From Artocarpus heterophyllus (lineage: Eukaryota > Streptophyta > Magnoliopsida > Rosales > Moraceae): a DNA stretch of 64,000 bases. The position numbers and the translations under genes are program-made. Below, piece after piece: positions 1 through 10,620 of the stretch (its first letter is position 1; each line of letters begins with the position of its first letter). The stretch lies in contig CM046332.1 of the NCBI GenBank assembly GCA_025403435.1, positions 1,719,530 to 1,783,529 of the forward strand, read 5' to 3'. A model generated the notes under the pieces. The model was not told the origin of the DNA, made no database searches, and was given only the letters and a program-made list of their open reading frames with translations.

Positions 1-1297
1 TAAAAGTTTTAATTTACCTAACTAAAATAAATAAACAAGCATAAAATTTCAAGGATTAAAAACAATAATAATAAAGCAGGTTAAAGGTTCATTCTTCACC
101 ATTCGACAATGTTTGTGCAATTAATCCTAGAATTATTCTCAAATTTTCTATTGAAATTAACAATCGTAGATAGAAACAAGCTCTGCAATCTCAATCTTTC
201 CTTATTTTGTAGTTTAGGAAAAGAAGCTCTTCACTAAATCTTTTATCATTTAACAACCTAGGACTAACTCTCTAGATTTAATCTAAAGGAAGCATTATGC
301 TTAGAGAAATAGGTTAATCTAGGCAACAAACATACAAGTTTGGTTCATTTAATCTAGGTTACATTTCATATGCAATTACATGAAAACTTGACCAAAATTA
401 GGGACCACATTGTGCTACTTATGGTTAAAAACATATGACAATTACGGATCAAAATTTCTAATCTAGCATTGAGCAAAATTAAAGTTTCATTTGGTTAGCC
501 ACCCTAAATAACACAATAAATCAATCATGAATAACAATTTTGCTGAAACATAAGCAATTTCAATTGAAAATCTGGAGAGCAATTCATACAATCAATTACA
601 CAAGCACGTCTAAGGCAAAATTCACTTTTAACCACAAAATATCTAGCCAAACATAATTGAAATTGGAAATAAAAGCATAAACTTAGCAACATTAAAACTC
701 AAATTGATGAACTAGAAGGAGTGTTGATGAAGATCTTCAAAGAAATCCAAGTAGCAGTCCTCTTGATCTCCCTCTTGATGAATAGTAAAATTAGTTTATG
801 GGGTTGAAAATGCATCAAAAACATGTTTAGAGGTATGGGTCGCTTGTTGGGTCACGCGGTCACACAAAAGACTTGGCTAGCATGCTTGTAGGTAGCCAGT
901 GGTTGGCGTTGGCGTGCCTGGCAGTGTACTCAGGAGGTTGTAAGAGGTGTTGGTGCGCCTATTGTTGTGTTGGTGCATATGGGGTACGACCAAGGAGCCT
1001 GTTGCATGTGCTAGGTGCACCAGATGGCTACGCAGCGGCACAACGGCCTCTGGTTTCGTCAATTTAGTCGTTTCTCCTCTGTTTCAACTCTAATTTGTGT
1101 TCTGCGACTTTTGTTGGACTCTAAATTGAATGCTTGATATTTTAAACTCTAAAAATCTTCATTTCCTTCCTCTTTTTATTTTAATATTAAAATACCCAAA
1201 AACAAAATAAAAATAAAACATAATTACTCAAAAAAATTAGGCGGTAAATGCAAGGAAAAATGATGCAAAAATATAACAAAATATGCACTTATTATTA
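1..1297 (-). mobile_element. Probable truncated LTR of a Tat-type gypsy element
   Basis: No coding capacity is seen. The layout (AT-rich flanks, a GC-rich block at about 840-1060, an AT-rich end at about 1200-1297) resembles the minus-strand Tat-type LTR at 16011-18169. The phrase at 45-80 (GGATTAAA, then AAGGTT and ATTCTT) has a counterpart near 16378-16400. The right end is cut by element A at about 1298 and the left end lies outside the window. Sequence identity to the other LTR is low, so it would be a different family. This is an inference from layout, not a proven LTR. The two short overlapping reading frames at 873-1067 have no recognisable domain. Confidence 0.35.
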
Positions 1298-1298
1298 A

Positions 1299-1591
1299 GG
1301 CACGTAAAGGACACACTCTCCTTAAAATATATTTGTTCTCTCCAGGGGTGCTTAAGATCACGATGAGCATTTGCTTATGAGTATATAATGATGATCGAGC
1401 AGGATTTTGGCACCACAAATACTACTCCAGTGAACTTGAAATCGCACCTTTACTATATCATTAGAGCACCTAAAAACTCTAAGGAAACTTAAACCTAACA
1501 ATGCAAAAGAAAGTAGAAAGAATTTCACAATTGGTGTATGGAAATGTGTTGAAGATAATCTCTCTATATAGGCCGTTGTGCGGGTGTTACA
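1299..1591 (-). repeat. 3' LTR of element A
   Basis: This is a direct repeat of 4754-5050 with obvious similarity along its length. Shared landmarks are GGCACGT at the left edge, TAGAGCACC, AACTCTA, AAACTTAA, CTATATAGG and GGGTGTTA at the right edge. On the minus strand it starts TGTAACACCC and carries the TATA-like CTATATAG. The left terminal dinucleotide is mutated (TAAGGCACG against TGAGGCACG in the partner copy). Confidence 0.75.
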
Positions 1592-1989
1592 AACCTGAAA
1601 ATAATTTGAATTATTTCTAGAATAATGAAACTTTAATCTGATGGTTACAACCTTTAAAATTTGAGTTTAACTTGCCCACTATCATGCCCAAATTCATGAA
1701 TTAATGTCCAAAAATTCCAACAACATATTCATATTTAATGCCCAACAATGTTTGTTGATATTCTGAATTTAATCTAAAAATAAATCTAGGTTTTAAGTTG
1801 GAAAAAGAAATAAAAAATTTTCAAAACAAAGCCTGCACAAGGATAAGCCTAATAGAGCGACATTCGCATCGCTCACATTGAAAAGGTGCAAAATTGGCTT
1901 TTAACCCACTGGCCCGATGATTTGTACCCTCGTGTGTGATAGAGGCTCTTGTGTTCATGTTCTTACCCAAGATAAAAAGTGAGAGAACC

Positions 1990-3110
1990 TTAAACATGTT
2001 CTTTATATGTTTGAGGTTCATCCTCTAGCATATAGGTTAGAAAATCTGGTCAAAAGACCTTTTTGTCCTTGATTTTTTGCTTCGTCTGAGCTATTCTACC
2101 ACTCCTCAATCTCATTGTCTTGTTCTTGGTCCTCAAATGTTTGTTTTAAGGAACTTGGTCCATCCCCTAAGGAAATACATGCTCAAAGGACAATGCATTC
2201 CTAGACTCCATTATCGTCTCTTATGAATGTCAGGGTTTCTAGACTCATGCATAAGGAACCGATATGCACTGCTAATGTGTACATAGCCATTGAAGACGCA
2301 ATCAACTGTTTTAGGTGTTGGTACCATTATTTTGGCAAATACATATAATAATATTTCGTGCTATCATTGATGAAAGTAATAAAATACTTGTTATCACCTA
2401 TGGTTTGAACGAATTTTGTCACAAACATCATTATGAATTAAATCAAGTAGTTCAATATTCCTTTCAATTGTTTGGAATGATAATGTCGTTAATTTTGTCT
2501 CTACACAAGTTTCATATTTATGTTTGGAATCAATATGAAACACAAGGAAATAATCCAAGTTGATTAATCTACGTATTATATCATAATTAATATGTCCTAG
2601 TCTACTATGCTGTAAGCTAGAAAACTCAATATAAACAAAAGACTTATCATTTTTATTAATAGCTTTGAATTTTTATAGCAATTGTATTCATTTTCCATAT
2701 GCCATTTTTCACATAACCATTTCCCACATACATTCCATGTTTGGTCAAGACATTTTCTCAAACTCGAATACCAACTTAAAACTATGTCAGTTCATTGTCC
2801 CATAAATGAGGTTCTTTTGGATATCAAGCACATACAACATGTTGTACAGCTTCACTTTCGTGCCTGATGTCAGATTTAGGAACATCGTTCCTTGACCCTT
2901 AGTCTCAGAAGTTGTAGAGTTTGCAAAGCTTATCTTCAGTTTCTAAGGGTTTGAACAAAGAGAATGTAGCTTTATCAGAGCAAGCATGGCATGTGGCCCC
3001 ATATCTAGTCACCACTCCTTTGGGTTGGGTCCACCACATTGACCACAAAGACTATAGTAGAAAGATTGATGTCAGACATCTCCTATGTGATGGCGTCCAC
3101 CATGTTGGCC
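1990..3110 (-). pseudogene. Element A copia pol remnant (protease, integrase start, linker)
   Basis: Minus-strand reading with frameshifts shows a decayed protease segment at about 3110-2880. It is followed by the GAG-pre-integrase block (SSLQHSRLGHINYDIIRRL, about 2615-2555) and the start of the integrase catalytic core (LDLIHNDVCDK, then after a frameshift KYFITFINDSTKYYYMYL, ending near 2320). A short conserved segment from the integrase-RT linker (DFLTYMLEDEPQTYKEHV) lies at about 2057-2004. The integrase catalytic core after the first Asp and all of the RT are absent. The family is clear from the order and motifs, and the product is dead. Confidence 0.7.
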
Positions 3111-3975
3111 TTTTTTTTTTGTTCTTTTTCGGTAGCCTACAATCCATCAACCTATGCCCTACCTTGTTGCAATTAAAGCATTTTCCTTGGAATTTTGGTT
3201 TCGAAACTCTACCTTTAAGTCCTAGCTTAGACCCCAAATTGTTGTTCTTTTTGTTCTTGGAGCCATGAGCATGCTTTATTAGCCTTGTAGAATTGGCAAC
3301 AACATGGTTAGAGTATCTTTTCTCTGAAACTCTATTGTTTTCTTCTATGGGAAGTCTCATAATGAGGACTTTAACGTTCATTTCTTTTCTATTATGCTTC
3401 AAATAATTTTTGAAGTCTTTCCACATATGGGGCAACTTCTCAATAATCACAACTACATAAAAGACTCTGTAATGACCATTTGTTTAGTGTGACCCTTGTG
3501 AAAGATTAGTTGGAGCTCTTGAACTTGACTAATGATAGTCTTTGAGTCCACCATCTTAAATTTTAAGAACTGACCTACCAAAAACTTTTTAGCACTAGCC
3601 TTCTTTGCCTGATACTTATAGGGTAAGGATTCCTGTAGTTTCTTAGTTCTTTTCTTAAAACTGTACACACTATATAGTGTATCTGAAAAGTCGTTCAGAA
3701 TAGTTCTGGCAAAGGTGCTTCCAAGCCTCAATAGCATCGAGACCTTGAGCATCATCTTCATCCTTTATAATAAATGAAGGATCCTCTTTTAAGAATCTCG
3801 CAAGATTCAACATTGTCAAATAAAACGACATTTTCTACAGCCAAGTCTTAAAATGCAGTCCGCTAAATTTTTTAGGTTTCTTATTGTGGTCCACTGGAAC
3901 CTAAACTAACAAAGGCTGAGATAAAGTCAAGGCCTAAACATGGGATGATGTCATAGGTGTTATAGTGTTGCTTCC
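3100..3975 (-). pseudogene. Element A copia gag
   Basis: Two open stretches (3761-3453 and 3450-3052, minus) and a frame further upstream together read as a plant copia capsid/nucleocapsid polyprotein. The N-terminal part holds KKPKKFSGLHFKTWL, followed by the UBN2-type capsid with VDSKTIISQVQELQL and IIEKLPHMWKDFKNYLKHN. A zinc knuckle CFNCNKVGHRLMDC (CX2CX4HX4C) lies near residue 95 of the 132-residue stretch, then a Lys-rich tail. Stops and frameshifts break it in at least three places. The protease coding region follows directly. Confidence 0.85.
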
Positions 3976-4753
3976 AGCAGGAACAACATTCAAGTTATTA
4001 ATCATTTCTAATAATAAATCCAAGTATTAGAATTTATATTTACCATGAAAAAATGTGTCTCAAATCCAATAAGTCACCAACAGAATTAAAGACATAACCT
4101 TATATCCAAAAACAATGTAAAAAAAAGAATTAAAAATAATTGCATGTGCCATCATAAACAGAAGTAAATAAAGCCCTTACATATTCAACAGCCTTAATAT
4201 ACCAAATCAAAAAGTGCCAAGATTATACAATTAATGAGAAGAATGCATAACAAGATGCAATGGGGAAAAAGCAATAAACACTAGACAATTAAACTTTAAA
4301 AAAAGTTCATAATCAATTATAGCAAAATGTCTACAAAAAACTAAATAATAAGTGGCTACCCAGCAGATCAATAGCAACTAAAAAAACATATGTAATAAAA
4401 AATATAATTTTTTGAAAGAAAACCAAAACCAAATATATATTATATTAGGATTCTTAGCAATCAACTTGTAGAAAACTAATGAAGCAACGATAGTAAATGA
4501 TAACCATGCACAGAAACGAAATATAAACAATTTCTACAGAATATGCAACCATAGCAAAATTTATGAAAATGAAATATTTTTCAATTCTAGCAACTTGCCT
4601 GTCTCTTTAGGGAATCTATTTTAAGATTGTTAGTACAATTACATAAAATAAAGAGAAACAAACAAGTTTAACATTAACAAAATATTACAAAAGAAGGAGA
4701 AACAATACAATGAAACTTTGAACCTTAAACCATATGAAACACAAAAAAAGACA
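3976..4753 (-). other. Leader of element A, non-coding
   Basis: AT-rich sequence of about 780 bp between the 5' LTR and gag of element A on the minus strand. No open frame or conserved motif is visible. The expected primer binding site next to the LTR is not recognisable here; a Met-tRNA-type site instead lies inside the repeat at about 4863-4880. Confidence 0.5.
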
Positions 4754-5050
4754 TTGAGGCACGTGTAGGATACACATTCCTTAAAACAGATTTGCTCTCT
4801 CTAGGGGCGCTCGAGATCACAATAAATTTTTGTTTCTTAAGATACAACATCGATCAAGCAAGACTCTGGTACCATAAATAGTACTTCGAAAAACTTGCGA
4901 CTACACCTTTATTTTATCACTAGAGCACCAAAAAACTCTATGGAAACTTAAGCCTAACAATGAAAAAGAGAGAAAAAAGAATTTTTGAATTAGTGCATGG
5001 AAATGTGAGGAGGATAACCTCCTTATATAGGCTATTGTGGGGGGTGTTAT
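4754..5050 (-). repeat. 5' LTR of element A
   Basis: Direct repeat of 1299-1591. In plus orientation it starts TGAGGCACGTG and ends GGGGTGTTA. On the minus strand it has the TATA-like CCTATATAAGG about 30 bp from its start, consistent with a copia promoter. The outer end merges into the first bases of element B's LTR near 5050. Confidence 0.75.
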
Positions 5051-5196
5051 TATTAGACTAGGTGCCCTAAGGATTAAATGATATAATAATTTTTATGGAG
5101 ACATTTAATTAATAAAGAGTTTATTATTTATTTTCATACATCAAATGTTGCCCTTTTTATGTTCATTTATGTTTAATATATAATAAGCAAATAAAA
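5051..5196 (+). repeat. Element B 5' LTR, first part
   Basis: This 146-bp segment matches the start of the family LTR as read on the minus strand from 7208: a TGTTAGAC-like start (here TATTAGACTA), GCCCTAAGGA, then GAGACATTTAATTAATAAAG. It stops at TAAAA (5192-5196), where the solo LTR begins, and resumes after the second TAAAA at 7209-7213. Confidence 0.85.
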
Positions 5197-7213
5197 TGTT
5201 GGAAAAAAGTGTGCACAACGGAATTTTAAAATTTTTACATCAGAGTATTTTCCAAAACACAAGTTTGACATGCTATATGCGTAAATTAACCAGATCTTAC
5301 TAACCTTTGTGTGCCAAAGAACCCTCGTAAAACATGAAGAGAAGTAACGTTCTAGAAGAGCCTCAACCAACTGGTCTTCTTTACTATTCTCTATCCACGA
5401 CCGGAGTGAGTGTGGGCTCACACGTACAGCTCTTCCATTAGGTGACTCTCCTTCCAACCAATCGAGAGAACCCAAAGCAAGTGTTTGTGATTTGTGAACA
5501 AAAGCTCTCAGGGAGTTTACAAATTCTCACTAGCAGAATATCACTCTTAATCTCTCAATTGATCTGAGTAACTTTTAAGACTTACTCCCTTCATATAGAG
5601 ATTGGTCCTAGGGTCAGTCCTTATCAAATTAGGTCTCAAAAACTCGAAACAGAATCAAGTTTGGATCAATATCTGATAAGATTCGCGTGGAAATGTGTGA
5701 TCTTATCCTTCGTTGATCGGTAGGCCGAACCACTGGATCGGCAGGCCAAACACGTCCATCGATAGGCCGAATTACCGAATAAAAATCTCGCAAATTTTTT
5801 ATTTTCTACGTGAGATTCTATAGGATAAAGTTTTAGTTTTAATTCAAATAACTCAATACAGAAGTTATCTGATCAAAACAACTTTATCTAGATAATCTCT
5901 AAGAAAATAAATCAATTTTCAATAATTCTACAAGTTTATCTTGACCTAATTTATCTAAAATTAAATCAACCAATAAACAGACAAGAATTATCTAATTCTT
6001 ATAATTTAAAAAGTTTATCTTGAATTAATTTTTATTACAAAATTAATTCAACCGATAAACAAACATGAATTATTTGATTCTTCAAAATTTCAACCAATCT
6101 AATAAATCTGACATAAGTTACCAATTATTGGAAAAGCACGCCGTATCGTTACAGGATGTTGTGAGCTAGCAAGGGAGACCAAATGGACCTATATAGTTTA
6201 AGCTCCCAATAATTATGAAACCCAATATCCCAAATATACATTTCATAATTATCAACTCCAACGCTACTCCACTAAAAGCTTGGAGCTGCACTCTCAAACT
6301 ACATAGAATTACGAAGCTCGTATAACTAATTCTCCATGACATATCATAGTGTATCGTATCCCTATATGATAATCCATAATCGACTTATGGACAAGTTCTG
6401 TCTTACCTTACCGATTATTTTTATCTTACATTCCATTATCTTACCATCAGAAAACTTACTATCCAAAGACAGTGTACCATTCGGTTACACCTATGTAACC
6501 AAATGGTTGAGCGCTCTAGTTTTCCAATTACAGAATAACGCATATAAGAGGATATCATTACTCCTGAAGAGGAGCTATAGATTCCATATCTATATATAAT
6601 AAGTCTACGCTATCAAGAGTCATGCCTCCAACGTACCGGCATGCATACCACTATTAAGATGTGGGTGTCACTCTTTGGTACATCAAAAGATACAAGTCAA
6701 GATAACGGGCCTACTATTCATCTCAGGATTAAGATACAACACAAATGATTGTCTAAAGTGAATCGATTTACCGAGACAGAATTATTAATCCAAATCAATT
6801 CACTTTATGTCCTGATCCAACACATCGTCACCTATGACAACGTGTCAATGTTTCTATTCACGGAGTCCACCTCCGATGGTCAAGACAAACCATCTCCTAA
6901 AAGGGATATAGACAATATAACAATCTTTGCATGAATAAAGCACCCAACTTTATTCTCTCGATTGCGGATCTTATGATTTAGACCATCATCTTAGGAATCG
7001 TGTCTTCCGCATAATCCGTCCATCATATGCCCAATTCTTAAGGTTTAGAGTGACAGTCTCAGACTTTTCTTTGCTTAATATACATTCAACAAATATGAAC
7101 GTATAAAGGGAAAGATTTGGTATATAAATAATGAATAAATTCTTTATTGATAAAAATGTCTTCAAAAACTTATTACATTTTTACTCCTTAGGGCATACAT
7201 GTCTAACATAAAA
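5192..7213. repeat. 5-bp target site duplication TAAAA bounding the solo LTR
   Basis: TAAAA at 5192-5196 and again at 7209-7213 directly flank the TGTTGG...TCTAACA termini of the solo LTR. Removing the solo LTR and one TAAAA joins the two halves of element B's LTR without a gap, which confirms the insertion. Confidence 0.92.
5197..7208 (-). mobile_element. Solo copia LTR inserted antisense in element B's 5' LTR
   Basis: A 2012-bp LTR with TG/CA ends (plus strand TGTTGGAAAA to ATGTCTAACA) and perfect 5-bp target duplications. It is the same family as B's own LTR but on the opposite strand; on the minus strand it begins TGTTAGACATGTATGCCC. No internal region is present, so it is a solo LTR left by LTR-LTR recombination. 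A GC-rich stretch with GGTAGGCCGAAC-like words lies at about 5712-5775. Short reading frames inside (5173-5475, 6336-6599, 6749-6934) have no protein-family support. Confidence 0.92.
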
Positions 7214-8341
7214 GTCTAAGACTGTTAGTCTAAACCTTTAAGATTGTGCATATGATAGACAAATTATACGAAAGATACGAATCTTAAAGATGATAGTCTA
7301 AATGATAAGGTCCACAATTGAGTAAATAAAGTTGGGAGCTTTACTCATGTTAAGATTATTATGTTGCCTACAGTCTTAATGGGAGATAACTTGTCTTGAT
7401 CATCGAAGTTAGACTCCGTGAGTAAAAACATTGGTATATTGTCATAGGTGACGATATATTGGATCAAGACTAAAGATGAATTGATTTGATTAATAATTCT
7501 ATTTGTTTAAATCAATTCACTTTAGACAATCATATGTGTTGCATCTTAATTATGAAATGAAGCAATGGGTCCGTGTTCTTGACTTGTGTCTTTTGATGTA
7601 CCAAATGGTGACATCTTGAATTATATAAAGGTACACATACTGACACGTTAGAAGCATAACTCTTGATTGAAGTAGACTCGTTATTCATAGATATGGAATC
7701 TATAGCTCTTTTGTAGAGTTAATGATATTCTGTTATAGGTATTATCCTGTAATTAGAAACTAAAGTGCTTAGCCATTTAGATGCATAGGTGTAACTGAAT
7801 GGAATACTATTTATAAACAGTAAGTATTCCAATGATGAGATAATGGAACACAAGACAAAAATAATCGGGAAAGTAAAACAAAATTTATCCTTAAGCTGAT
7901 TATGAATATCCTATGGGGATGTTACACATTATGATATGTCATAAACAATAAACTTATTGGAGTTTCAAAATTTTATATAGTTCAAGAGTGCAGCTCAAAG
8001 ATTTTAGTAGAATAGCTTTATGGTTGATAATTATAAAATATACGTATCAATGATATGTTATTTTATAATTATATAAGCTTGATCTATACATGTTTGTTAG
8101 GTCCACTTTGCTAGCTCATAATATTTCCTGTAATAATACGACATGTTTTTTTTTGCAGATTGGTAACTTATGTTATGTAGCAGATTGACTAAAATTTAAT
8201 AGATTGGATTTAATAATTCAAGTTAATTTATTGGTTGAATTAATTTTATGAATTAATTCAAGATAAACATGTCTAACTTGTTTTGGAAAATGTTTTAATT
8301 ACAAAAATTTTTAAAATCTGCTGCGTATTCGTTTTCTAACA
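7209..8341 (+). repeat. Element B 5' LTR, second part
   Basis: Continuation of the LTR after the solo-LTR insertion. It is the reverse complement, with divergence, of about 7095-5900 in the solo LTR, for example AAGTCTAAGACTG against CAGTCTCAGACTTT. It ends GTTTTCTAACA at 8341, immediately before the primer binding site. Compared with the 2-kb solo LTR it lacks several hundred bases near its 3' end. Confidence 0.85.
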
Positions 8342-8343
8342 AT

Positions 8344-8360
8344 TGGTATCAAAGCCATGG
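8344..8360 (+). other. Primer binding site of element B
   Basis: TGGTATCAAAGCCATGG starts two bases after the LTR end CTAACA. It matches the usual plant copia site complementary to initiator Met-tRNA (TGGTATCAGAGC) with one change. Confidence 0.9.
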
Positions 8361-9753
8361 TTTGCAGAATTTTTGCAGGTTTGTGATCACGCTTTGTACA
8401 TAAATTATATGATCTTAATCTCTCCTATGCTTGAATTATATTTTTTAGAGAGTTGGCACTCTACGATATATATAATTATATGTTGTCATGAGATTATATG
8501 GTGAATGCTTATTAATCAATTACTATTGATTAAATTTCTACTTTAATTATTATATTAATTAATTACTTTTGCTGGTTATGGTTCCTTAAAGGTTAGAATA
8601 TATATTTAAGTTTTTTTATATAATTAGATGGCGGTCTAGCATTACCATGTAGGATTTATTATTTTAATTTTGGTTTCTAAATTTGTATTAAAATATTGTT
8701 CGAAGAGAAGACAGATCTAGAAGATGGAATTGATTGCTGGGCTATTTATTTTCTATGTTTATAAAATTTTTCATAATTTTATCGTAATTAAAATTAAAAC
8801 TACAAAAGTAATGCAAAAAGCTTCTCGAATTCTAGATCGCGATGCCACAATCGACCATATTACATAGGCACGGTCGACCCAAGGCAATAGAAAGCCATTT
8901 TCTATTATTTTTGTGATGTTTCTCTTTTATGGAACATTTTTGAGAGGAACAAACAAGATTTTATGAGGGCCAGAGAACAAAATTCTTTCTATATGATATT
9001 GAAATTGAGGACGAATATTACGTGAAGAGGGATACTACTATAAGATACAAAATAAAGAATCTAACAAAATGTTTTGATTAATTTTTATAATATTTATTTT
9101 CTTTTTTCTAGAGTGGAACCATAATAATACAGTTGTTTATTTTATTGCTAGTAGCTTTGCTTATTATGTTGCTTGTTTGCATTATAATATATTTTTTCAT
9201 GTATGTTGATAATATGTCATGTAGAATAGGGAGTGCCACTTATTAAAAATTGTTGATGCATATTAGCATAAAACCTTGATTTCTAAAATATTGAGTGGGA
9301 TAAAGTTTTTGAAGAAAGGACCTAAGGCCTCTCTCATTGGTTCATAGGTAACATATGGCGGTTTCGAGCCCTAGAAAAGGATGCATCGTTGTTCGTCCCT
9401 AGGTGTTGATCATAAACTATGGATAAAGTAGTTGAAATGATGGTTAAACACTTAAGATTAATTTTATTATTAACCTCCCATAGGAGCTTTGTAAATAAAG
9501 CAAATGGCCAAAGAAAACGATATTAGTATATACGAGATCAGACGGGTCTTGTTTGGCATATACTAATTCAAGGAGATCTGTGTTCCTAATTAAATTTGGC
9601 AAGGCTTCCCTAGGCAGCTTGTTGAAATTTGAGTTAGGAATTATCATTGTAAGGTTGTGATTTTTCAAGATTTTGACACATAAACACATTGTATGCTTAT
9701 TTGTTTGTCTTATCTTACTAAATTGTTATTGAATGCTTGTTTATGTTTGATAT
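8361..9753 (+). other. Leader of element B, non-coding
   Basis: AT-rich sequence of about 1.4 kb between PBS and gag. No conserved open frame; the 81-residue minus-strand frame at 9444-9689 has no recognisable domain. A leader this long is unusual for copia and may include unrecognised insertions. Confidence 0.5.
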
Positions 9754-10620
9754 ATGAATCTTTATTTTGGATCAAAATGTCTAAAAAATGCTTTATCTTT
9801 GATACTTCGTCAAAACACTTTAATTGGCAAGAACTATAATGATTGGAAACAAAACCTGAATATCATCCTATCCTTTTACAAACTAAAATTTGTTCTAACC
9901 ATACTGTGTCCTCCTATGCCTACTGTCAAATCCATTAATGAACAAATTTAAGTGTATGATCGCTGAAAAAATGCTAATAATGAAGCCTATTGCTATATCA
10001 TGGTTAGCATGAATAACATGCTATAGGCGCAACATGAAGATCATGAAACTACTCGTGATAATCTTGAGGACATTTTTGGGGCCCAAGCCTTAACAAAGCG
10101 GCAAGGGAATCTTCAGAAGTTTCTCAACTGTAAGTAAAAACTTGGATATGCCTGTGAAGAAACATGTGATGTTGGTTATGGGTTACCTTGCTAAGGATCA
10201 AATATATAGACCTGACATTGATGCTGAGTCACAGATGAATATGGTCTTTGAGACTCTTTCTAAGAAGTTCATCCCGTTTAAGGCTTCATGTAGCTTGAAC
10301 AATAGACAAGATGTAACTTTGAATGAGTTGATGAAGCAGTTGTAGGAGTTTGAAAACTTGATTAAGGAAGCTTTGGTTGGTGGAGAGGCAAGCTTGGTGG
10401 TTGCATTCCAATTCTAATTTTGAGAATGGACAAAGGCAAAAAGCCAAGAACAAGAAGTCTTCTGTTTTGGTAAAAGGCAAGGATTAGAAGAAAAAGAAGA
10501 GGAACCCAAAGGAGATAAAGTATTTTTTCTACAGGAAGGTCGAGTACATTAAGAATAATTGCAAGGACTTCTAAGCTAAAGGAGGTAAATGCAAACTTCT
10601 AGTTATTGAGCCTTGTTTAG
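9754..10620 (+). pseudogene. Element B copia gag
   Basis: Broken copia gag. The first part (9754-9951) contains LIGKNYNDWKQNLNIILS, the conserved N-terminal capsid motif; a later frame (10142-10345) has the UBN2-type segment ending in LNELMKQL. The nucleocapsid zinc knuckle lies at about 10516-10560 but its first two Cys are replaced by Tyr (KYFFYRKVEYIKNNC), changes explained by G-to-A. At least four stops or frameshifts separate the parts. The C-terminal portion from 10329 is also the start of the internal duplication. Confidence 0.8.

Larger units (their letters stand above)
1299..5050 (-). mobile_element. Element A: degenerate Ty1/copia retrotransposon, minus strand
   Basis: Two direct repeats of about 295 bp (1299-1591 and 4754-5050) flank minus-strand copia gag and pol remnants. 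Read on the minus strand the order is LTR, leader (about 4753-3976), gag (about 3975-3100), protease region, GAG-pre-integrase and integrase start (about 2690-2320), and the integrase-RT linker (about 2060-2000). The integrase core, reverse transcriptase and RNase H are missing, so the element has internal deletions and is non-autonomous. Several frameshifts and stops are present. Target duplications could not be settled: both flanks are variants of TTATTATTA and the right flank is overwritten by element B. Confidence 0.8.

Noticed and set aside
873..1067. Opposed small frames in a GC-rich block
   Set aside because: GC-rich core of a probable Tat LTR; no domain in either strand.
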